From Aphis gossypii (taxonomy: Eukaryota > Arthropoda > Insecta > Hemiptera > Aphididae): a DNA stretch of 64,000 nucleotides. Shown here piece by piece: positions 13,541 to 27,400 of the stretch. Under the pieces are notes generated by a model that was not told the origin of the DNA, searched no databases, and saw nothing but the letters and a program-made list of their open reading frames with translations. The number at the start of each line of letters is the position of its first letter. The first letter of the stretch is position 1. The stretch is from assembly GCF_020184175.1 (NCBI RefSeq), contig NC_065532.1, forward strand, positions 7,254,001-7,318,000, given 5' to 3'. The translations under genes and the position numbers were made by a program.

Positions 13541-16500
13541 GCTGATTATCTACGTGTGTTCATTTATATACATAAATAATAAATGATGATATAACACATA
13601 ATACTAGTCGATAAAAAAAAAATTGTTCAGAGTTGTTGTATACGCCAATCAAAATATAAAATTGTTTCGAGCGCCTCCCTGGACCCGCAGGGTCAATTAA
13701 GATTTGGCAAATCGTACGAAATCATATTATAATGAAATAGTTTAAAACGTAGACCAATATAGAAACGGTAAAATCGTCGTCTTTTTACAATTTTTGATAT
13801 CATAGTATTTAATTATTCGATTAAATATAAGTATATATTATATTGTACGGATAATCTTAATTACAAAATTTACGTAATATTGTTTCGCAGAGTTCAAGTA
13901 TTATATGCAGTACAGTATAAAAATTAAAGCTTAATTAATTGTATGTTATGAAAATTATTTAAGAAAAATTAGGTGGTATATGAATTCTAAATTAGAGGCG
14001 CTTTTATATTTCGTTTAATTGGATATACACACTATCAAATTATACCGTTGTGGGTTTGTCGCCCACGGTATTGATATGTAACAAGTTATAACTAATAACA
14101 GTGTATATTTATAGTAAACGTGGTTTATATGCAGTGCGTCGATAAATCTTAATATAGTATCCAATTAATTTTTTTTATTTAACGGTCCCTTCTTGTACCT
14201 ACCGATCTACAGCATATGAGAATTTTTATTATTTAAATATTACCGGTCAACATTTTCTATAAAGAAAAATAAATTATTTAGAAATAATCATAAATACTTA
14301 CAATCGCCCATTCGCCTTTATTCAATAAATTTAAATATGGACCACTCAAATTATATTCTTAAAATATTTAGCCCGCAATTCATATTTTATATAAACAATT
14401 TTTGCAGAAAATATAAAAATTTAATCACGACCCTCAATTTGTAGAGAATAATAGTCTAAAACACGTTTTGCCTAAATCTCAAATGTCCATTTGATATTTG
14501 CATCAATTTACAAGTTAATAAAATTAATTTTCGTCCCCGTCATTGCCGATATACGCCTAATGATGTTGCGTGTCACTTTCGAACATAGTATTTGTGCCTT
14601 TCATAAGCGGAATACATTTGGGTATACCCAATACTCGCTTTAGGGTGTTTTATATTATAATCCACTTGATTTTGACAATCTGCAAGGATTGACAAATTGA
14701 CACATTGATCTTTATTCAGTCAAATAAAATAATTAAATTGTTATGTACGTTTACTGTTGAATTGTATGATGCTATTGTTGGTATAGCACATACTGTAGGT
14801 AAACGACAGTTTAAATAACAATTCAAATGATACATAATATTATATAATAGTGATACAATATGTTATTGAAAATGAAATATTTCCTAATAATATGTTAAAT
14901 TTCTAGAACAAAAAAATATTATATCATATATTTATACATCGCAAATGCCTATTAATTTCTACAGCAACTTGTATATATTAAAAAAAAAAATGCATTTAAA
15001 AATTGAAAGTCGTATATATAACATAGAATATAATATTTCTGATTGTGAAACAAACTCGTAAATAAAAATCTAAACTAGCAGTATTACTTCAACAAACGAT
15101 CGTGATGAAAAAAAAATGTCGTGTAATTCAATTAATAATTAATAATTATATATACGTATATCATTACGTTATACTGCACTGCATTTATACACACGTATTA
15201 AAATATTTAATGTCTACTTACTATTAAATGTTATACTATACGACATTTTAAGTATAATTTGCATAAGGACAGTCGGTGTTACATACTTAAATATTTTATG
15301 TTTGGGCACACAGTTATATGGTTAAAACTAAATCTGACTGTTTTACTTAAACCGTAAAATTGGATTTAGTGAGAAACGACACATACGTGTCAGTCCCCCA
15401 CAGATTTAGATTCGACAAGCATCTTCCTGTTTACACCCTTAAATTATAGGGTGCTATCGGGAAGTTGTATAACAGATCGGGCTGATTTTATAGGAACCTT
15501 CACCCCTCGAGGGCGTGCACGACACTACTTAAAATTCAAGTAAAAAATTATACGCAAACAAGTAACAACGCAATATTGCCATGCTTTTCATACGTATGTA
15601 TGCAATTAAAAAATAATTTACTGTGTAAATGCATTATGCGTTGGTAATATAGAAAAAATAGGTAACTATATCCAAATGAGTTCATTCTCTCAAAAAGGAT
15701 AAATTTTTTATGGTAATTATTCTATACAATGTAATGTTATATAAAAATTAAATGAAATTTTTTGATCAAAAATGGTTTAATTTTTTTTTTTTTAATTCCT
15801 CGTTAAATTAAAACATTCTTTTTTATAAAAAAAATAATAAAACTATTCGAAAATTCCAATTAAATAATATATTAGTATTAAAAACATAACTTTTGGACAA
15901 AAACGATCAGAGGTCATATTTTGAATTATTATTTATCAGTGTTTATAATTTATTATGTTTATTCTAATGATTCAGATATATTATCATAATCAAAATATTC
16001 TTCGTAGTTCATATCGGAGCGCCAAATTTGTCGTATATCTTTTGCGCGCGTGTCATGCGATTGTAATGAATAACATTGATGTTTATGTTTGAATTTCGTA
16101 GGATTTATATTATGACGATTTTAATGTACGCGTATTTACTTGCGCTGAATAATCGAAACGCTTAAACAATAAATGATTAATACAATGGCAATAACGAGTT
16201 GATTAATTATATCAAGACAAAATAAACGTGTATAATTTCTGCTGCGAATACCGTTTGTTAAAAGGAAAAAAACCAAAACCGTCTTTTTAAATGTCATATC
16301 AGAGCATATAATATAATAATAATATATATATGTATAGGTTATAGGTATAGGTACTATACAACAGCAATACAACATGTATTATGACATTGTTACACGGCCG
16401 TCTTGCACACAGCTCCATTGTTCAACGATCAACACGTTGATTATTAATTTTTTTTTTTTATTATTATTATTTCGCTACAGCGAATTGTTTTGGTTTTCGC

Positions 16501-16980
16501 TTCCTCCGTAGACTTTTTCAATGTACCCAAGAGCAGATCGATCGTACCGAAAACATTTCAAGAATCGTCAGATGATTGCATAATAAACGTCAAGTACAAT
16601 CGAAGTGTATAATACCTATGTTACGCAACATCTATGTATTATAAAGTACAAGGAGTTTTAGGGTTTTCCGTACAAGCATTGAGAATTCTCTCATGTTCTC
16701 ATATGTTATAGTTAATGGAAAACCGATTTTGCGTTTTACAAATAAGAAAATATTATAATGCTAATCGCGGAACTTACTCGTTTAATTAAAAACCTGTTGA
16801 AATATTAAGTACACCGCGCAAGAGTGTTCGTTTAATTACTCCTTTTTGCATAATTTTAATTATGTCATTCGATTTTCGACAGTTTAGCAATTAATGTACC
16901 TAATTCAAAAGCAAACAACCACGACAATTTTTTATTTTAATTCAAAAATGAAATTCTCTACGAAGTTTGTGTTCTCGTGT
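13541..16980. other. AT-rich noncoding sequence
   Basis: Long AT-rich stretch. A short less AT-rich part at 15360-15530 includes a near-palindrome CACCCTTAAATTATAGGGTG (about 15435-15455). No coding exon, RNA gene or element found. Confidence 0.5.
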
Positions 16981-17026
16981 ACCTACACCTTTTTTGATAT
17001 GTCACGCGATGATGTTTGAGAATTTC

Positions 17027-17034
17027 TGACGTCA
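17027..17034. promoter_or_regulatory. CRE palindrome TGACGTCA
   Basis: Perfect 8-bp cAMP-response-element palindrome at the left edge of the CpG-rich island. The match is exact, but use in vivo is unknown; such a word also arises by chance. Confidence 0.35.
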
Positions 17035-18787
17035 GAGATAAGAGTAATGTATCTATTTATCCGTTGTAGAAATAAGTTTCAAATCGGATATCACGTGATT
17101 ACCATTGAAAATCTCAAAACACGAAATCGGTGTTTGATTCGATTTCCCTCTAACACGTGACTGTTCTAAAAGTCTGAACAGATATAAACCACCCGAAACT
17201 GCTGACACACCTTTTGTAATATATTGTAAGCTGCAGTTGTGCGTTTCGCACCTAAAAAAAAAAAAAACCCGTGAAATCACGTAACCCCTATAATGAGGAA
17301 TAATATAATAAATCGATGTAATTATAAAACAACGACAGACATTACTTAATATAATATTAAGTGTACATAAACGTGTCGGAAAACTCGCATTCTCCGTGTT
17401 TCGTGCACCATATATACAACACGCGCGCGTTGGAAAACCTCGGTGCTTTTCCTACTCGAGTGTGTTCATTAGCGTCGTCGTTGTCGTCGTCGTCGTCATT
17501 TGCGGTAACGAAACGAATTAAACGTGTCTATATTATTATATTATGCATGTACGTAGTATATAGTTAAGATTATAGCCACGCGCTTAATGCGTTTAGAACA
17601 CGAAATCGATTTACGTCCCCGCCGCCGCGAGTGCGCTGTACATTGTATTTGTACCAATATATATATATGTGTAATATACACAAATGCTGTGTATAATATA
17701 ATCGAATTTACGTCGAACGACGATAGCGGACGAGCCGAAGACGGGCCCGCTGCGCTAACGACTCTGAGCGGTGTCGATTAATAATAAAAAAAAAAAAAAT
17801 AGTAATAATAATAATACGAAACTTCGTACCCTCCTGCAACTAGAGGCGCGTGCTTGCAAAACGTGGCGGCAATTTCAATTAAAATTTTGGGCACCGCGTT
17901 CTTACTTGTTATGCGAACAGGACCTGTTAAAAGCGTATGAAAACTGTTGTATTTTCCGACATTGCGCCGCGTGAGGCGAAAATCGTATATAGCTTATATA
18001 CATATGATTTGATGGGAACATCAATAGGGCTGTCGTAGACACCTGTACCTGCGTTTGAATGCCTTTGTAAAGCTGTAAATTCGTCGATTGTTCTATTTGT
18101 GCAACGTTATTTTTCAAGTGGATGTCTAATATACTATAGACTAACACCTAACTTATAGCGAATTTCGCCACTGCAACAGAGTTTTTGGTCCTTCGTGACG
18201 ACTTTCAAAGAAAAACGATAGTGTCGGTGAGGTGAGTGATGGGGTGTGGAGAGAAAAAAATCGGTCCGACGAACCGTTTATACTTATATGTATACAATAA
18301 TAAATAATTACCGCGCAACTCGACCCGCTCGCGCGAGAAGCGAAGAAGTCGCGTGTGCAATGCAAAAACAGAATTATCGTTATCGCGCTATACAGGAGAA
18401 TTGCCGCTCAAATCCGTGGGTGCGATGACGGGGACGAGGGTAAGTATATAGGAAGACCCACGAGCAGCGGTGAGGACACCGCCGCCACCGGAGAGAGAGG
18501 AGGTTAAAGGCGTCGGGACGCCCGCCGCTGCCGCCGCCGTGTCAGCGCCAGATGCCGCGGCGACCGGGCGACTTGGGTTATATGATTTATCTGTTGCTAT
18601 CGCGGACTTATTACGTTGTCTCGGCCGGCGCATTCGCCTCTGTTCTTGTCATGTTTACAACCGCACTGCCGCACGCCACCGTCTTTTTGCGGCTCATCTG
18701 ACTGTGACTTCTTGAGCGCGCAGTTAATCATTTTCTTACCCCCGTGCGCGAGCGCGCCGCCGCCGCCGCCGATCTCCGGCAAAAAAT

Positions 18788-18811
18788 AATATATATATAT
18801 ATATATATATA
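18788..18811. repeat. (TA)n dinucleotide repeat
   Basis: Uninterrupted TA run of about 12 units within the CpG-rich island. Confidence 0.9.
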
Positions 18812-21120
18812 CTGTTTAGTGATAAAATATGACGTTAGACGCGAGATTATATATTGTATAGTAATAATACTGCTAACGCGTATACAAACTGCAGTGCTTC
18901 CGGAACAGAAGAACGCGCGGGGGACCGAGTATTCCGATTAATTTTTTTAGTTATTTTAGCGTGTCAGCCGAAGTGACGTTTTAAGTCCGAGTGCGTGAAA
19001 CCCAAAGGACGATATTATAAGCTATGTTTTCTCCGGATGACTGATGACGACCCCGGTTCGTGTTCTCGGAGTCGGAGACGAGGCGAGGACCCGATCACGA
19101 CTTTCACTTTTTGTCTTTATAGATATCACACAATATCGTATATTTCAATTTTTTAGCAATAATAATAATCGGAGTAATGTTCGATTCGACTGTGTGTTAC
19201 TAGATGTATAATACGCGTATGTAATATTACGTACCTTTGAACGGGCATCCGCGTAGCGCTATTATTTCAATCGGTGCCGCGTCGTTAAGCCAAAGCATTT
19301 CGTGTTAAATGAATTATTTTTCGGAAGACCATTGTGTGCGTGCAGAGCTTTGCGCTGAAATATTCTCGGAACCACGCGCGTGAAAACTTTTCGATGCTGG
19401 CGCGAAAAACAACAAGTGTAAAGTTGCACACGGGGGCGGCGGCGGTGGCGATGATGGCGACGACGGTGTAATCGACAAATAAAGTATTTTTTCAACGGTT
19501 AAAATTAAAACTTCTGGGAATTATTTATTCACCGACAGAATCTCGACGGGAGGAAGCTCGTGGATTTTTAATTATTTTTTTTTCACCGCCGTTAAAATAA
19601 ATTCCGGTTTCGCACCCCCGCAGTTAAAGAGTGTCAGCTACGTACCTATATAATAAAATAAGCGACATACATTACAGGCGTCAATTTTTTTTTACAACCG
19701 GAAAACGCGATTATAGGGTCCTTTTATATTTTGAACGTTGCGTACCGTCACTATATATATACGAAACTGTCGTGATTTTGTAGATATATTATTATTATAG
19801 GCAATAGGCATCACGGAATATGCTGCAGTGTGTGTGTCTAAGTATATATAACATTATATATAATATTATAATATTTCCGTCGTCGCCGTCTTTTGCGCCT
19901 CCTCCGTATATTGCCACCCGCGACGGTATATAGTCGTGTACTACTATACGTATCATGATATGGTCCGTCATACGTCCGATATAAAATATTACTAAAGTAT
20001 GTGTATAATAATAGTCGGTACGAGTATCGTGCGTACCGCACTCGACTCGTCGTGCGATCGTCGTAAAAATCGGGATGACGTTTTTACGCCGAAACCGAAA
20101 TTATGAATAATTACGAAACGAATAATAAAATGCCGCCTGCATCACCGGCGCGCCGGTAGGGGGGACCGGGTGGAAGACACGTATTTTTGAAACCGGAGAA
20201 CCTCGCGCGGGCAAACGTGCCAAAACGGCCGACGTTCGGGTTGGCTCTTCGCTCATCCGAATCCGTCGCGGTTTATTTTCGGTCCGTTTAAAAAAAAAAA
20301 AAAAGAATCACCGGCAAACGGTCGCCACATATATATGCACACGACTATTACACATATAAGTATATTATAATAATATACGCACGTATACCATCATGTATAC
20401 GATATTATATAGTCGTTTATAGCCCCCGCACCGGTCTGCACCGATACGGTCCCGTCCGCACCGATCGATGGCGATGGCGATGACGGCGGCGATGGTGGCG
20501 GTGCTCTTCGGTGGGAGGGGGGCTTCGTGATTTCGAGTTATGATATTATTACTATTATATGTACACGTACACCGGGGAGAAAGGTCAAGCCGGCGGCTGA
20601 TGGTATTATATACGATTTTACGATCCATCGTCGTCGTCGTCATCGCAGTCGTTCTCTTGTCATACAGCTGTAGTAGGCTGCAGCTCCGCGTCCTCCTGCC
20701 AGAAGCGTGTGACGTACCCCGTTTTCAGTCCCGTCGGCTCCCCCCTCTTAGCCGCCGCTATTACACATAATCTATCTGGACCCCGGTGTGTGAATACGCA
20801 ACGCGTCCGGCACACAACATCACGTATTTCAATTACGGGCGCGATAGCTGCCTTTAACAAGTCTAGACCGTAAAACATCGCCACACTCATGACCACGCAC
20901 CATATATATATATATTATATTTATGCACCACTAGTGGCCGTGTATATTATATTAGGCGTACCATACGACTGCTGTGCGCCTTCAGTATAATAGTCGCCGG
21001 CCAACACTATAATATAATATTATTGTTATAAATACGACCGCGCGCGTTCGAAAAAAGATATATATATTTTATTGTTAAATCGCTGACAAAATCGCGTTTC
21101 GGAACGGTAGTCGCCAAGAA

Positions 21121-23924
21121 CGAATAGAGATTGTTTTTTCGTTATTTTTACGAGGAAGGTTGGCTGGCGACATCGCTTAAATATGTCATTTTATATACTC
21201 CTAAGTTATATAAACTTTGCAGTACACAGAATAATCATTTTTTTTTTTAACTCTACAATGTGTGAAAAGTCTTTAGCGCTTGTCGAACGCGGTTTGCCTA
21301 TAACAAAAGTTGTTTATAATTCGTTAAACTATAAAACTTTCCGTAACGGTCAGTGATGGAGAAGAAATTTTGAATTCGAGCACACTGCAAATATTGAAGA
21401 ATTTAAGCGTATATACTATATACTACTGCACAGATATATACGGTTTGAACTATCTTTTTGGCTTACAGCCAAGAGTTATGATAAGGTCTATAATATCTGA
21501 CGTCTGCAGTTATTATAATTAATGAGCTTAAAGATCAGTAGACTGCGCGAAATTGCAAAAAACTAATAATTTTTCAAACGGCCAACTGCGTATTTATTTA
21601 TATATATACCGCGTGTTCCATTTAACATAAAATACTAATTATTTCAAAATCGTTTTTAAAAATATTTTTTTCACATTATTTTGTGTAATTAAATATTTCA
21701 TTCAAAAAATAAAAACCTAAATATGTAAACAATAAAAAATACAATTTTTTCAAAAATGGTGTTTTGTAATGATTAATGAGTAACGAATTAAAGATTACTT
21801 ATTACATAAAAGAAATATTATATGTATTTTCAAATCGTTGATGTTTTCTAAAATATTGAGTATTGCGTAGTACGTTCAATGGATTTCTCTTTGTGTATAC
21901 GTATATACTATAATAATTATAGGTGGGTGGATTAGAACAACAGAGAATATTATTAAATATTATTTATTAATACATATGTGTAGTATTTGATGCGTACGAT
22001 TTTGAATATACACACAGAAATTAAGCCGACAGCGGTGAAAATAAAAAGAAGGTTTAGGAGTAATATAGCCCACCCCATCACATAAGTCAAAATTTAGTAT
22101 ACCTTAGTTATACACGTCATAATTACTTCAATAAGAGGATTCTTTATTTCGCGGTGCATGTATTTTTTTTCTTATTGTTTCTTTACGAGAACATATTATG
22201 GCATTATGCAATGAAATACTTTAAGCTAAAAAAAGAAAGAGGTATTAAGCATAATACATGATTTTTAGAAAATATTATAGAAGTGGTATAAAAAAAAATT
22301 AGGCCATTTGCGATTAACATATAATCCTATCGACTATTATAATATTATATACTATTATTATACCTACAATTAAAATATTATTTGTTTTTTAACATGGTAT
22401 TGGTAAATATCCGAAATACGAGTAAGTAATAGTAAGTTAGGTACCAGTCGTTTTTACAATACAATATTGTGTACGTACAACAATCACAGCCATATTGTAA
22501 TGTACTACGTTATACCTACTATATTATTATATTTTAGTGGAGTAAGTAATATAAACAATATAATATATATATATATCGGTGACGACAGCCATATAATAAT
22601 AATAATAATATTATAATACCGCGCTTTTGCCTTAATTGTCGCCGTATAATTTTTCTCACGGAAGTCTCCACAGTACACATTTGGGGCTGCTGCAGTTTGG
22701 CTGCGCGCGTACCTTGCAGACACTAAATTCGTTCAACAAGTAGTCTCATAACATGTTATTATTAATATTATGTGTAATGCGCGCGTATAATATTATTATA
22801 TTATATTATAATAACCTTAAGAGTACATATCACTTTATTTGAACGTATATATTATATTATAATAGAACAACGAGCGGTAGCACTATACAATTTGTGCGGT
22901 GCACATTAATACACAATATATATAGGTACGTATATGAAATAACGTGGGATAACGCGTCGTCAGTCGATAGCCACTTGATGGCAACATATTTTATTATCGC
23001 GTTCGAATCACGACGTCGACGACGTCGTCGGCGGGAGAGTCAACAAATGCGCGTCGGCTTCTCGAGGAGGCTAACACGACTGTTGACGGCTTCCGGACGC
23101 GGCGGCGGCGGTGTAATAACAATAATAATAAATAGTATACTGTTTAAGTAGGTATAGTAATGAAGGAAAAGCGTGTGTAATATTATACATATATATATTA
23201 TTTTATAATAATAATAATAATGTATATAAGCCCTCTTCGGTTCTATTACTACATCATATTAGCGCAACGTTTTATACATGTGTTGCGCAGCGGAGCGCCC
23301 GACCGCCGAGTATCCACACACAAACATGTCACCGCTCACTTGACAACAATTAAGACACGCATACTCGTACGTATATAAATTACACACACACACGCATTTA
23401 TATTGTATATATTGTACTTCTCGCGTAATAATACAATGCACACACACACACACACGTGGGTATCGGAATATTGTGATGATGGAGACATGTTCTCGTACTA
23501 CACCGCGCACACAATAATAATAATATAATAACACGGGCCTTTGTGGCTTTTCGAGGGTTTCGCGGTATGCGTATAAGGGCAAGCCTTGCCTTTAATGTCA
23601 TATAGGTATATAGTTTTGACAGACGTAAGTTATTCGACTTGCGAAATAATATACGCGTACAACTCTGCACTACGGAACGCATCGGGTTTTGTTTTTCCGA
23701 GAGCGTTTTCACTGAGCGATGGTGTCCCATTATGAAATATATAAGGACCCGAGTGACTATCGTAATCGCAACCACAGTGTGTACCACGGTACAAGCAACA
23801 CTCTGTGTATCAGCAGTATACCTTAACGAGCAAATTTTTTAATTTAGTTTTCGAAACGCCAAATTATATACGTATAAGTACTAAATATAAAAACATCAAT
23901 ACTATTAATATTATATATACTTTA
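21121..23924. other. Noncoding with microsatellites
   Basis: AT-rich at 21200-22450, then a mixed CpG-containing part at 22500-23830 with (TA)n, TAATAA runs and (CA)n at 23439-23455. Small open frames here (22894-23151, 23259-23787) consist largely of repeat translation or Arg-rich GC-driven sequence. No supported gene. Confidence 0.45.
23439..23455 (+). repeat. (CA)n dinucleotide repeat
   Basis: Uninterrupted run of about eight CA units. Confidence 0.9.
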
Positions 23925-24450
23925 GCAGCAGTATGAAGAGATGATGAGAGATCACTAATTGAGCAGCTAAATAAATCTACATCATTTATGGAATTTCCTA
24001 TAGCCATTAGAGTATTAAAAGGAGAAAAAATACAGACATGTATTTGGACGAAATTTTTGGTGGATAGAAAAGTTGTTTATGTCTAGAATTTAGGGGGTTT
24101 ATTTTAAAGTATAAACGTTCAACTAGTTCCGGGCAATCTATAATATTATACAATAGTTTATAAAGAAATTTTGAATTTAGTTGTTTTAATATTTTTTCTG
24201 CAAGTGGTAATATAGAGAAAAACCTATTTATAATGTTATAATCAGAATGAGGAACTCTATAAATGTGACATTGAAAATCTTAAAAAATTATTCTGAATTT
24301 GAGAAAGATCTTAAATTTGGGTTATAGAGTTAGTGTACCAAATCAAATATGTATATTCTAGTTTAGAGCGTACTAATGAGAAGTATAGCAATTTAAGAGC
24401 ATGACTATCGTGGAAGTCTTTACAAGTGCGTTAAGAAACCCTATTTACGT
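23925..24450 (-). pseudogene. LINE (non-LTR retrotransposon) relic, C-terminal end of reverse-transcriptase ORF2
   Basis: Read on the minus strand, three successive open segments in shifted frames reproduce the typical C-terminal tail of insect Jockey-like LINE ORF2 proteins. From about 24430 the frame reads CKDFHDSHALKLLYFSLVRS, then KLEYTYLIWY, the thumb-region 'LKALYFSLVRSxLEYxxxVW' motif. In the middle is IQNNFLRFSMSHL. From about 24245 down to 24020 is one long frame containing EKILKQLNSKFLYKLLYNII and DCPELVERLYFKI, matching the 'FLxKLLNGxIDCPELL' signature. The tail near 24020-23930 reads NTLMAIGNSINDVDLF. Frameshifts and stops break it, so it is an old dead 5'-truncated copy. Family membership is from memory of the motif. 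Confidence 0.75.
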
Positions 24451-27400
24451 TTAATACACGTGCATTAAAACTTAACGTTTACAGTGGCGGGTTCTCTCTT
24501 AAAATCTCTGGTCCGTACAAACGTTTTCCATAAGCTATATTATATAATATAAACGACGTATACGTCAATAACTTAATTGAGACAATTCATAAGATTTTGA
24601 TTACAAATTAATATCGTGTCGTTGAAAGCAAATTCATTGATAATAATAATTAGTTTGGTAAACTTTTAAGTGTTTAAACGAATAAAAATCAAATATTACA
24701 CCTAAATAATGTCATTCTCCTTTTATTTTTCAGGAAATCAATCCGTTAAACGCAGCGTCACGCTCAATATAATATATTATGAGTATCATAATAATATCAT
24801 AATTATACCCACACACGTTCACATATTATTATTATTAAACAATGTTATAAATTAAAGTCTTTAAGTCTTTAAACGTCACAAAACAACTTAAACCCATACA
24901 ATCTATCGTTATCAATCGTATACTCAGTGTACATAATATGCGCATAGTTTAACAAGAATGTGAGTTTTTTAATTCTTCGTGTATCGCGAAAAATGTATAA
25001 TAGCGATCGTTATTAAAGACGTATATTCCGAATACGGGCCGTAATTTATTATTTTGCGGTAACAAACGGATTTCGGTTAAATTGGCCTCTGCGTTGGTAC
25101 AATGCGACCCCATTGTTATTTGCAGTGCGTGCGCTATGTAAAGTAATAATAATAGTGCCTATATTAAATGGAAATGTTTATCTGTCAGTTCTCACGGCGC
25201 CGATGATAACGTGCGATTTTTTGTTATTATTATTTATTAATTTTTTTTTTCTCTCTCTCGTATATCACCATATTTTACGAACTACTATTTATTGTTTTAC
25301 TCCGTCACGCGGCACCGTATAGATAACGGGCGAATCATAAAAACTACTAAACACAAAACGATATAATATAACATAATAATATAATAACTATAATGCTTTG
25401 TGGAGCGTCTATATACCCACGCGCCTGGCATCCATATTTCAGTATCATAATAGTATTATTATACTACGATAATAATATAATTATGACATTTTTTTTTTCT
25501 GATTCGTTTCAATAATAACAATAACAACATGAAATTTTAGCCGAAGACATCGTCAAAACACTATAGTATACATATTATACGTGACGAGTGCCACGATCGT
25601 ATTTATTTCAATTTTTTTTTTTCATCACTTTTAATAACCTACATAGTAATTTAAACTGTATTATCTATATGTGCCATTGTCATACTCATCAATATACTTC
25701 AATAATAATAATATAATCGTAAATATCATACTAACGGCATCGGAATCTGCTTACTCCGTCGTAACAGAAACGCACACGAAAAATGCATTGGAATTCTTCG
25801 AATCGCCGTGTCTTTTATAGACGTACGTACAGACGAATACTGCAAGAATATATAGTATGACAAGACGATTGTTTGCGAATAATAATAAAGAAATTTAACA
25901 ATGCAAATATTAGAGAATTGAACAATTGTCCGATTATCATTCACTCGGAGTTTAATTATTATATTGAACATTTGAACACAATTAGTCACAGTTAATAAAT
26001 CTGCTTGTACAAGCATTTAAATTTAACACGCTATTAAAAACTACGATTATGCACAATATTATATTATCATCGACGATGTGCCTTCTAGCTTTTGAACATA
26101 ATATTAAATATTAATCGTGATTAGGTGGTAGTTTTAAACTCGCCGAAAGGATGAACGATTTAATATTATCTAACACGACAACTAAAAAGTAACAATATTG
26201 ACCAACGTCCAACATATTTAATTGCGTAAATAATTATTGTATTTTATTGAAAAAATCAGTTTATATTCTAGCTTGGTGTTGATTTTTTGTGTAGTATCTA
26301 CTTTAAAACTTAAATTAATAGTTTTTCAGTTATTAAAATATTTATACCTATGTATACTAAGCATATAGTGCTCATTATACTTGATACTACTCGTTTGAAA
26401 AACAGAAGCTTGTATAGTTGTATATTCACAAAACACATCTTAAGCCATATAAAAAAAAAAATCTCTAAAATTTTAAAATATGATAATCTTTAAGTAAATA
26501 ATACGTATATAGGTACCTACTTGAAAACTCAAAATTCAGATTTTTAAAAACTGCATTGTTGAAGAAGAATCAAAAAGGAGTAGGCACGGTTGCTGAATCA
26601 TCCTGTGCATGACTAAATGTCGTCATATCGTGTAGGTATACGCCCGTATGTTTCGTATACACCCTTAGCTCCGCAGTGCATCGCATAACGCTCTCCGTTA
26701 GGATTTTAGCGATCGCCGCGACGAGAGATGCAAAAGGGGTGACTCGAGTCTCAGTATACAATAACAACACGGCTAGGACGTGTCGAACATATTATTCGTA
26801 AATTTCCGTGGGTCCCGGTGGAATTCGTCTGATGGAAATGTAAAAACGCGAAAAAACACGTCGGCCGCCTTCGCCTTTTGTGACATGATACACGCAGACC
26901 CATTCCCGATTCATCTTCTTTTGGCACCTCGTACGACCAATGCGCATTATAATATATATATAGGTATGTATACACACGCACGCATCCCATTGTGCGAATC
27001 GCAGACTTCGCGGATCCGTCATTATTATATGAAGCGAATATCATATATATATATGTATATATAATACAATATACGAGTACTGTACAGCGTATTTGTATTA
27101 TAATCTCTCGAAGAACGCGAATTTTCACGCATTTCAATGGTCCATTCATACGACGGCCATCAATCAACGAGCAGCGCAGAGCAGGGTATATAATATCATC
27201 ATACCCATATACATATACGCTCGGTTCACAATACAATATATATAGTATAATATATGTATGCAGTATAATGCGATGGGGGATCCTTTGAACTAATTGTCAA
27301 CAGGTGAATCGAAAAACACCTTACACATTATATTATATACGTATAATACATATTATATAATATTCGAGCACTGGATTCTGCGTACAGATAGATAGGTAGC

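Larger units (their letters stand above)
16981..21120. other. Large CpG-rich island, candidate promoter or regulatory region
   Basis: About 4 kb with strong CpG content and long GC-rich blocks (18300-18780, 19900-20900) inside an otherwise AT-rich landscape. It contains a full CRE palindrome at 17027-17034, several CACGTG/CACGTGA E-box-like words at 17080-17160, (GTC)n/(CGT)n runs near 17475 and 20625, and (TA)n near 18790. Two good plus-strand splice donors, GTGAGT at 18232 and GTAAGTATAT at 18440, end stretches that could be first exons. Open frames on both strands (for example 18388-18633 minus, rich in Ala, Gly and Pro) are probably by-products of GC content. I infer a possible transcription start region on the plus strand; no downstream exon could be tied to it with confidence. 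Confidence 0.35.

Noticed and set aside
18388..18715. Ala/Pro/Gly-rich frames on both strands of the CpG island
   Set aside because: Mutually antisense and GC-driven; they overlap the two donor sites in incompatible ways.
23960..24090. Plus-strand frame reading SLIEQLNKSTSFMEFPIAIR
   Set aside because: It is the antisense shadow of the LINE relic, whose motifs are on the minus strand.
26751..27236. 161-codon minus-strand frame, with shorter frames on the opposite strand
   Set aside because: Tyr/Ile-rich repeat translation in the middle, no family signature.
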